Assembly (NCBI GenBank): GCA_964480635.1
Contig: CAYZQE010000077.1
Coordinates: forward strand, 1-11,632
Direction: 5' to 3'
Length of the DNA stretch: 11,632 nt
From: CAYZQE01 sp964480635
Lineage (GTDB): Bacteria > Pseudomonadota > Gammaproteobacteria > GCA-001735895
Shown piece by piece: positions 7,476 to 11,632 of the stretch. Position 1 is the first letter of the stretch. Every line of letters begins with the position of its first letter. The translations under genes and the position numbers were made by a program. The notes under the pieces were generated by a model. The model was not told where the DNA came from, searched no databases, and saw only the letters and a program-made list of their open reading frames with translations.

Positions 7476-8576
7476 ATGGCTCAAAAAATAATCATCGGCT
7501 TATCAGGTGGCGTCGACTCATCTGTTTCTGCGCTACTGTTACAGCAACAAGGTTACGAGGTTGAAGCCCTGTTTATGAAAAATTGGGAAGAAGATGATAC
7601 CAGTGAATATTGTGCCGCAGAAACTGACTTAGCAGATGCACAAAAAGTCTGTGAAGTGTTAGATATCCCCTTACATACCGTTAATTTTTCAGGCGAATAT
7701 TGGGATAGAGTGTTTGAATACTTTTTAGCCGAATACAAAGCAGGACGCACGCCTAACCCCGACATCATGTGCAATAAAGAAATTAAGTTTAAAGCCTTTT
7801 TAGACTATGCATTAGACCTTGGGGCTGCAAAAATAGCAACTGGACATTACGTTAGAAACACCTTGCAAGACATTGATTCAACACAACTTTTACGCGGAAT
7901 TGATGACAATAAAGATCAATCTTATTTTTTATATGCACTCAATCAACGGCAAATTTTTCACACCCTATTTCCAATTGGCCATTTAGAGAAACCAATGGTC
8001 AGGCACTTAGCTGAACAACATAAACTCCCTGTGTTTAATAAAAAAGACAGTACCGGAATTTGCTTTATTGGTGAACGTAAATTTAAAGATTTTTTAGAGC
8101 AGTACCTGCCTGCTCAACCTGGTGATATCCATACATTAGAGGGCAAAAAAATAGGCTCTCATAGTGGCTTAATGTATTTTACTATCGGGCAACGTCAAGG
8201 CTTAGGTATTGGTGGCGTTAAAAACACTGATGACAGCCCTTGGTTTGTGGTTAAAAAAGACTTGGATAACAATATTCTAATTGTCACTCAAGGCCTACAT
8301 CACGAATCTTTATATGCTCAACATTGTGATATTTCGCAACTGCACTGGATAGCGGCTAATAACGAGGTTGAATACCCTTTTAAATGTACAGCAAAAATTC
8401 GTTATCGAAGTGAAGACCAAGAATGCATTATTAATAATGAGTTTGGTCAATTTAGCGTCACTTTCACCTCGCCACAAAGGGCTATAACACCAGGCCAAGC
8501 CATTGTATTTTATCAACAGATGATCTGTTTAGGTGGCGCGACCATAGAGCGCGCATTTAATGAAGGACAACAATAA
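7476..8576 (+). CDS. mnmA: tRNA-specific 2-thiouridylase MnmA
   Basis: MnmA adenylates and thiolates the wobble uridine (U34) of tRNA-Lys, -Glu and -Gln, taking sulfur from the Tus relay or directly from a cysteine desulfurase; the product is the s2U part of mnm5s2U. The 366 residues match the family. The PP-loop ATP-binding motif SGGVDSS sits at 10-16. The catalytic cysteine pair is present: Cys99 in NPDIMCNKEIKF and Cys196 in DSTGICFIGERKF. Other conserved stretches are TGHYVR (122-127), KDQSYFLY (146-153) and the C-terminal YFTIGQRQGLGIGG. It begins 11 bp after nudJ without an obvious Shine-Dalgarno, and its stop codon shares one base with the hflD start (TAATG). Confidence 0.97.
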   Translation: MAQKIIIGLSGGVDSSVSALLLQQQGYEVEALFMKNWEEDDTSEYCAAETDLADAQKVCEVLDIPLHTVNFSGEYWDRVFEYFLAEYKAGRTPNPDIMCNKEIKFKAFLDYALDLGAAKIATGHYVRNTLQDIDSTQLLRGIDDNKDQSYFLYALNQRQIFHTLFPIGHLEKPMVRHLAEQHKLPVFNKKDSTGICFIGERKFKDFLEQYLPAQPGDIHTLEGKKIGSHSGLMYFTIGQRQGLGIGGVKNTDDSPWFVVKKDLDNNILIVTQGLHHESLYAQHCDISQLHWIAANNEVEYPFKCTAKIRYRSEDQECIINNEFGQFSVTFTSPQRAITPGQAIVFYQQMICLGGATIERAFNEGQQ

Positions 8577-9205
8577 TGAATGACTCAATAAAAAATCAAA
8601 CCTTAGCTTTAGCCAGCATGATGCAATGTGCGCAGCTCATTCAACAACTAGCAACCACAGGCAGCATTAATCAACCCGCTTTTGAAGCCAGCATGGATAC
8701 CCTTTTTCAATTTGAAAGCCATTCAACGCTAGACGTTTTTGGCGATCTCAGCTCATTAATTACAGGTTTTAAAGCCATGTTAAGCTTTGATAAACGACTC
8801 GATAAAACCCCAGACCAAGTCGTTTTATACTATGTATTATCAATGATGAAACTAGCCACTAAAATCAATAAAAATAACGCTGTGATGGAAAAAATTCAAA
8901 AAGGATTAGAAACAGTTCAACAGCAAAGCCAACAGTTTGATTTAAGCATTAATGCGACCAGCCACAAAATTGATTTACTTTATCAAGACAATATCAGCGG
9001 CCTTAAACCACGTATCATGGTTCAAGGTGACCAGCGCTATTTATCACCTGCTGATAACACCAGTAAGGTACGAACATTGCTATTTAGCGGTATTAGAGCA
9101 GCATTTTTATGGCAACAGTTAGGCGGCTCAAAATGGAAACTTTTTTTATCAAAAAAACACTATCTTAAACAAGCGGAAGAATACTTAACGACCATACAAA
9201 TTTAA
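8576..9205 (+). CDS. hflD: High-frequency lysogenization protein HflD homologue
   Basis: A 209-residue, mostly helical soluble protein matching E. coli HflD (213 residues), a membrane-associated factor known from lambda biology to bind CII and favour the lytic choice. Its normal cell role is unclear. The N-terminal pattern (NQTLALASMMQCAQLIQQLATTG) and the later YVLSMMKL and IRAAFLWQQLGGSKWKL blocks are typical. Identification rests equally on context, since hflD directly follows mnmA in most gammaproteobacteria. The ATG overlaps the mnmA stop by one base, and a GAAGGA Shine-Dalgarno inside the end of mnmA precedes it, so it is translationally coupled. In E. coli purB follows; here the next gene is a convergent phosphatase. 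Confidence 0.92.
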   Translation: MNDSIKNQTLALASMMQCAQLIQQLATTGSINQPAFEASMDTLFQFESHSTLDVFGDLSSLITGFKAMLSFDKRLDKTPDQVVLYYVLSMMKLATKINKNNAVMEKIQKGLETVQQQSQQFDLSINATSHKIDLLYQDNISGLKPRIMVQGDQRYLSPADNTSKVRTLLFSGIRAAFLWQQLGGSKWKLFLSKKHYLKQAEEYLTTIQI

Positions 9206-9213
9206 TTGAATTT

Positions 9214-9690
9214 TTAGAGCGCTTTTTTAATATGCTCTAACAAGCCTTTAGATGCATCTTCTACCATATCAAAAACACGATCAAAACCTTTTGGCCCACC
9301 GTAATACGGGTCTGGCACTTCTTTTTCACTATGCTTTGAAGCGAATTCTAAAAACAAATGCAAAGACCCAGTAGCGTTATCAGGTTTAATATCATCCATG
9401 TTAGAATAATTATCTGCATCCATAGCCATTAGGTAATCAAATTCCACGAAATCTTCACTTATAAATTTACGCCCTCGTAAATCAGATAAATCGAACCCTC
9501 TGGTTAATGCCACCGCTTGAGCTCTACTATCAGGCTCTGCCCCTACATGATAACTATGCGTACCTGCTGAATCAGTTTCAATGACATGGCTTAACCCTGC
9601 CTCTTCAACTAAACCTCTAAAAACACCCTCAGCGGTTGGTGAACGACAAATATTGCCCATGCACACGAATAATACTTTTACTTGTTTCAT
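9214..9690 (-). CDS. Low-molecular-weight protein tyrosine phosphatase
   Basis: A 158-residue cytoplasmic phosphatase that dephosphorylates phosphotyrosine via a cysteinyl-phosphate intermediate. The P-loop C-x5-R lies at the N-terminus in VCMGNICRSPTAEGVF (Cys10, Arg16), and the general-acid Asp127 is in VPDPYYGG. Length is standard. The motifs resemble the eukaryote-like/YfkJ branch at least as much as the Wzb branch. No tyrosine kinase (Wzc) or capsule genes are nearby, so its partner is unknown; arsenate reductase of the related fold is unlikely because the full PTP acid loop is present. It converges with hflD, leaving 8 bp between stops. The start at 9690 gives the usual MKQVKVLFVC opening, but the leader is very AT-rich with no Shine-Dalgarno. 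Confidence 0.93.
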   Translation of the reverse strand: MKQVKVLFVCMGNICRSPTAEGVFRGLVEEAGLSHVIETDSAGTHSYHVGAEPDSRAQAVALTRGFDLSDLRGRKFISEDFVEFDYLMAMDADNYSNMDDIKPDNATGSLHLFLEFASKHSEKEVPDPYYGGPKGFDRVFDMVEDASKGLLEHIKKAL

Positions 9691-9900
9691 ATTTTTATAT
9701 ATTTACCGTTTAAATCAATAAGTTTAAAAATTAATTTCTTATTCAATCCTATTACGTTCAATGTTTATTTGCACCTAGATATGTACTCGGAATATACAAA
9801 ATGAATGAACGAAACTGTTAGAATTTATAGCGGGATAGCAAAGGTCGTGCCATAAAAGCTAGCATTGGCTTAAGCCTTCAAATTCGAAAACCACCAAAAA
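9691..9900. other. AT-rich intergenic stretch without a recognisable gene
   Basis: This stretch precedes the pseudogene cluster and should include the promoter of the leftward phosphatase gene, although I find no good -35/-10 pair. It holds a perfect 10-bp palindrome (GGCTTAAGCC, 9867-9876) of no evident role. Short translated pieces in all frames are interrupted by stops and I recognise none of them. The transition from chromosomal backbone to degraded accessory DNA probably lies here. Confidence 0.4.
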
Positions 9901-10149
9901 CATATATTATCAGGAAACTTTGCCAGTGGTGCAGTTAAAAAGCAGGCAAATTTCATACACCACAACAAGCGTCTAAAGTTCTCGCCAAAATTGTGACTAA
10001 CGGTAAAACAAAACTCAAATCAGCTTACGATCCAACCTGTGGCTGTGGCTCTTTATTGTTGAGTGTCGCCAAAGAAGTCGATGATGTGTCTAATTTTTTG
10101 GTCAAGAGCATAATCGAACCACCTATAACTTAGCGTATGAACATGATTA
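9901..10149 (+). pseudogene. hsdM: Fragment of a type I restriction-modification methyltransferase (HsdM), frameshifted
   Basis: Three consecutive frames rebuild a central piece of HsdM. GNFASGAVK is read at 9913-9939; AGKFHTPQQASKVLAKIV and YDPTCGCGSLLLSVAKEVDD are in the next frame from 9942; GQEHNRTTYNLA follows from 10100 in a third frame, and MNM returns at 10137. In intact HsdM these blocks form the SAM-binding site (normally DPTCGSGSLL, so one Ser has become Cys) and the region just after it. Two of the shifts fall in runs of A (9937-9941) and T (10094-10099), where one base seems lost. The N-terminal domain, the catalytic NPPF motif and the rest are absent, with no hsdR or hsdS nearby, so the gene is dead even if a shift were a read error. 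About 80 of more than 450 residues survive. Confidence 0.8.
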
Positions 10150-10237
10150 ATATAATCAGTATTATTCACGCGCAAAATGTAACAAAAAGGGAAATGAAGA
10201 ATGACCCAAGACAAAACCAAGCTGTCTGACTTCATGA

Positions 10238-10429
10238 AATGCGCGTATTCGTCATTTGATACGATTAGGCGTAGCCAAACCCTTGGCGATTAGTTTAGTT
10301 ATGAGTTCAAAGGGATATTACGGTCTAGCGAAAACTAAGGCGGTACAGCTTGCTTTAAATAATAAATGGCTAGCTTAGCAAGGTTTAGTCTCAATTAAGG
10401 AGCAACGGGTGAAGTTCCATTATTCATAA
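10238..10429 (+). pseudogene. C-terminal remnant of a group II intron-type reverse transcriptase/maturase
   Basis: One frame reads NARIRHLIRLGVAKPLAISL, then SSKGYYGLAKTKAVQLALNNKWLA, a TAG stop (10376-10378), QGLVSIKEQRVKFHYS and a final TAA (10427-10429). The pattern R-x-R-x-L-x-x-LG-V ... SSKGYW-like ... NxWLxxQGLVSxKE-x-W-V-x-FHYP is what I recall from the extreme C-terminus of bacterial group II intron-encoded proteins. The in-frame TAG probably replaces a Glu or Lys codon, and the conserved Trp of the last block is Arg. No reverse-transcriptase catalytic domain (YADD) is present upstream, where hsdM debris lies instead. The family call comes from memory of the motif and is moderately certain; degradation is certain. 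Confidence 0.6.
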
Positions 10430-10439
10430 AGGCGATGAG

Positions 10440-10533
10440 CCCACCCAGTGCGCGCCCAAAGGAAGTGCCCTTGGGGTAGAACTGCATGCAGGGTGGTGTG
10501 GTAAGGGCTAGAGAGAAACGAGCCCTTACCCGA
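10440..10533 (+). repeat. Hairpin-rich segment after the reverse-transcriptase remnant (possible intron 3' end)
   Basis: CCACCC (10441-10446) can pair with GGGTGG (10491-10496) around an inner stem of CCCAAAGG (10455-10462) with CCCTTGGG (10468-10475, one mismatch or bulge). A second hairpin follows at once: GGTAAGGGCT (10500-10509) with AGCCCTTACC (10521-10530), a perfect 10-bp stem with an 11-nt loop. The segment is markedly more GC-rich than its surroundings. Its place directly after the maturase-like C-terminus suggests the terminal structural domains of a group II intron, but I do not see a canonical domain V or a clear bulged branch-point A, so this stays tentative. The second hairpin might alternatively act as a terminator. 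Confidence 0.4.
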
Positions 10534-10565
10534 TTTAGCATTTTTTAATACCCCGCCAGTTAATT

Positions 10566-11435
10566 TTAACGATTGATTTTTGAAATAAGGTCAGAGTTTG
10601 TAACCAGATTTCTTACACCATGAGCATGATCTTCATTGAAAATATTGCTTTTGCACCATGCTCCAACACTCTCAATGTTAACCTTGGCTACCTTTGGTCG
10701 TACACTCCATGTAACCTGAAGAGGAGAGCCTTTTTCATTGTAACTTGGACCCGTAGTTGATCCGGCATACTGAATAGGTGTGCCCGTATTGCTTGGGATG
10801 TTCATCGCTTGATGCAAACCCTTCGTTTTTTCAAGATTGGTTAAGTTGCCAAAGTCAAGCGCATTTTTGTCGTTAACTAGAACATATACTTGCGTTTCTA
10901 CGCGTAATTGCGGGTTTTTGATCGCATCACTTAAGCATGCACCTAATGTTGGGCCAGGTTGGATTTGAGCTGAGGTGTGTACATAATGAACTTCAATCGT
11001 ATCACCGGTACTTAAAGCGCCATTTTTACTAGGGCAAATATCATGACCAGATGATTTAAGCTCCGTAGCTTTCAATTGACCTGAATATTTGTATCCACTC
11101 TGAAAGCCACGCCCGTCACCATTACCTGCATATGAGGTAAACTCTCCTCCCTTATGTTCAGCATTTTTATGAAAATGGATGTTACAAAGGTTCATTTTAG
11201 TAGATGCAGGTGCCGCATTAAATAGTCGTTGGTTATTACCTGCTACAGCGTCAATATCACGAGGTGATTGAGGGCCAAACCCTTTACCTTTGGTGTTTGA
11301 TGCAAGGTTTGCCTTTTGTTCGGCTATAACTTTATCCGATACCTCATTATATACATCATGGCTACTTCCCTTTGCAACAACGTGCATGGGCAATAGTGTC
11401 GCTGTTGCTAATAAAAACATTACTTCTTTTTTCAT
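10566..11435 (-). CDS. Exported delta-class carbonic anhydrase
   Basis: Predicted to interconvert CO2 and bicarbonate in the periplasm. The 289-residue protein opens with a Sec signal peptide (MKKEVMFLLATATLLPMHVVA, likely cut after residue 21). The mature part carries delta-class hallmarks as I know them: NLCNIHFHKNAEHKGGEF (Cys84, His87, His89, Glu93, His94), GDTIEVHYVHTSA (His150, His153), GPTLGACLSD, NPQLRVETQVYVLVND, GSTTGPSYNEKGSPLQVTWSVRP and WCKSNIFNEDHAHGVR. His87, His89 and His150 or His153 are plausible zinc ligands. Four mature cysteines (84, 134, 167, 261) could form two disulfides; relatives I recall have more. A clear Shine-Dalgarno (AGGAAG) precedes the ATG. It is intact although flanked on both sides by broken mobile and restriction genes, suggesting acquired cargo. 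No convincing promoter is visible. Confidence 0.8.
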   Translation of the reverse strand: MKKEVMFLLATATLLPMHVVAKGSSHDVYNEVSDKVIAEQKANLASNTKGKGFGPQSPRDIDAVAGNNQRLFNAAPASTKMNLCNIHFHKNAEHKGGEFTSYAGNGDGRGFQSGYKYSGQLKATELKSSGHDICPSKNGALSTGDTIEVHYVHTSAQIQPGPTLGACLSDAIKNPQLRVETQVYVLVNDKNALDFGNLTNLEKTKGLHQAMNIPSNTGTPIQYAGSTTGPSYNEKGSPLQVTWSVRPKVAKVNIESVGAWCKSNIFNEDHAHGVRNLVTNSDLISKINR

Positions 11436-11441
11436 TTATTA

Positions 11442-11447
11442 CTTCCT
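11442..11447 (-). promoter_or_regulatory. Shine-Dalgarno of the carbonic anhydrase gene
   Basis: AGGAAG on the - strand lies 6 nt before the ATG (11435-11433). It fixes the start codon and contrasts with the weak or absent ribosome-binding sites of most chromosomal genes in the window. Confidence 0.75.
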
Positions 11448-11481
11448 AAGTTAATGGTTGGTTAATTATTCGATTCAGAAA

Positions 11482-11632
11482 CTTTTCGTTATTTTCATAG
11501 TATCTCCTAAAGCGGTACGAATCCCTGACATTATGACCATTGATGAAGCGCAGCGCTTATTTATAGCAACCGATAGGTCAGTTATCGAGTGTTTTTCTTT
11601 ACCATTTACAGCTTAGAATTACGCTTGAGCGA
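11482..11632 (+). pseudogene. Frameshifted tyrosine recombinase (phage-type integrase) fragment, running off the right edge
   Basis: One frame reads SPKAVRIPDIMTIDEAQRLFIATDR (about 11503-11577) and then a wrong-frame tail to a stop. A one-base shift near 11578 restores SYRVFFFTIYSLELRLS up to the window end. Joined, these match the start of the catalytic domain of tyrosine recombinases, where the block is typically YRVFFFTLYSxGLRLGE and its Arg is the first catalytic residue. I recall this IPDI...EAQ...LSYRVFFFT form from integrases associated with IS91-like elements, but the link is only suggestive. No N-terminal core-binding domain or start codon is seen, and the frame is open only from about 11455, so the copy is broken at its 5' end. 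It is divergent from the carbonic anhydrase gene and occupies its upstream region. Confidence 0.65.

Noticed and set aside
9214..9240. TTAGAGC/GCTCTAA inverted repeat with a T-run in the loop, considered as the hflD terminator
   Set aside because: The stem is only 7 bp with a 13-nt loop, it lies inside the phosphatase coding region, and the T-run is in the loop rather than after the stem.
9867..9900. Possible tRNA 3' end or attachment site (TTCAAAT followed by CCACCA)
   Set aside because: The flanks do not form a T-stem or acceptor stem, and no anticodon arm is found upstream.
10053..10235. 60-residue open frame on the - strand
   Set aside because: It is antisense to the HsdM remnant, whose + strand protein similarity explains the bases; there is no ribosome-binding site and no recognisable domain.

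Overview
The window looks like chromosomal DNA from an AT-rich gammaproteobacterium. The evidence is gene content and order: uvrB beside an aspartate-type aminotransferase, divergent ppsR/ppsA, and nudJ-mnmA-hflD in the same order as in Escherichia coli. HflD is essentially a gammaproteobacterial protein. A secreted delta-class carbonic anhydrase at the right end would fit a marine or chemosynthetic lineage, but that is inference and I cannot name the genus.

Left part (1-2750). A 5'-truncated view of uvrB runs leftwards off the edge. Divergent from it is a class I PLP aminotransferase starting with GTG. A small two-helix DUF2892 membrane protein follows, with a near-consensus sigma70 promoter of its own. 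A perfect 17-bp-arm palindrome fills the gap before the next, convergent gene.

Middle (2775-9690). ppsR (bifunctional kinase/phosphorylase that controls PEP synthase) and ppsA (PEP synthase) are divergent across an 82-bp gap holding two palindromes centred on CTAG. After ppsA, on the same strand and with little or no spacing, come an MBL-fold hydrolase, a NudJ-type Nudix phosphatase, mnmA (tRNA 2-thiouridylase) and hflD. This looks like one transcription unit. A low-molecular-weight protein tyrosine phosphatase gene faces it from the other strand.

Right part (9691-11632). This is a decayed accessory region. It holds a frameshifted piece of a type I restriction methyltransferase (HsdM), a broken C-terminal piece of what looks like a group II intron reverse transcriptase followed by hairpin-rich DNA, then an intact exported delta-class carbonic anhydrase gene. 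At the edge is a frameshifted tyrosine-recombinase fragment. The only intact gene in this stretch is the carbonic anhydrase, which suggests that it arrived with, or survived among, mobile DNA.

I found no CRISPR array, no tRNA or rRNA, and no intact insertion sequence. I do not see a clearly new multi-gene system. The best leads are the carbonic anhydrase among relics, the structured tail behind the reverse-transcriptase relic, and the palindromes between ppsR and ppsA.
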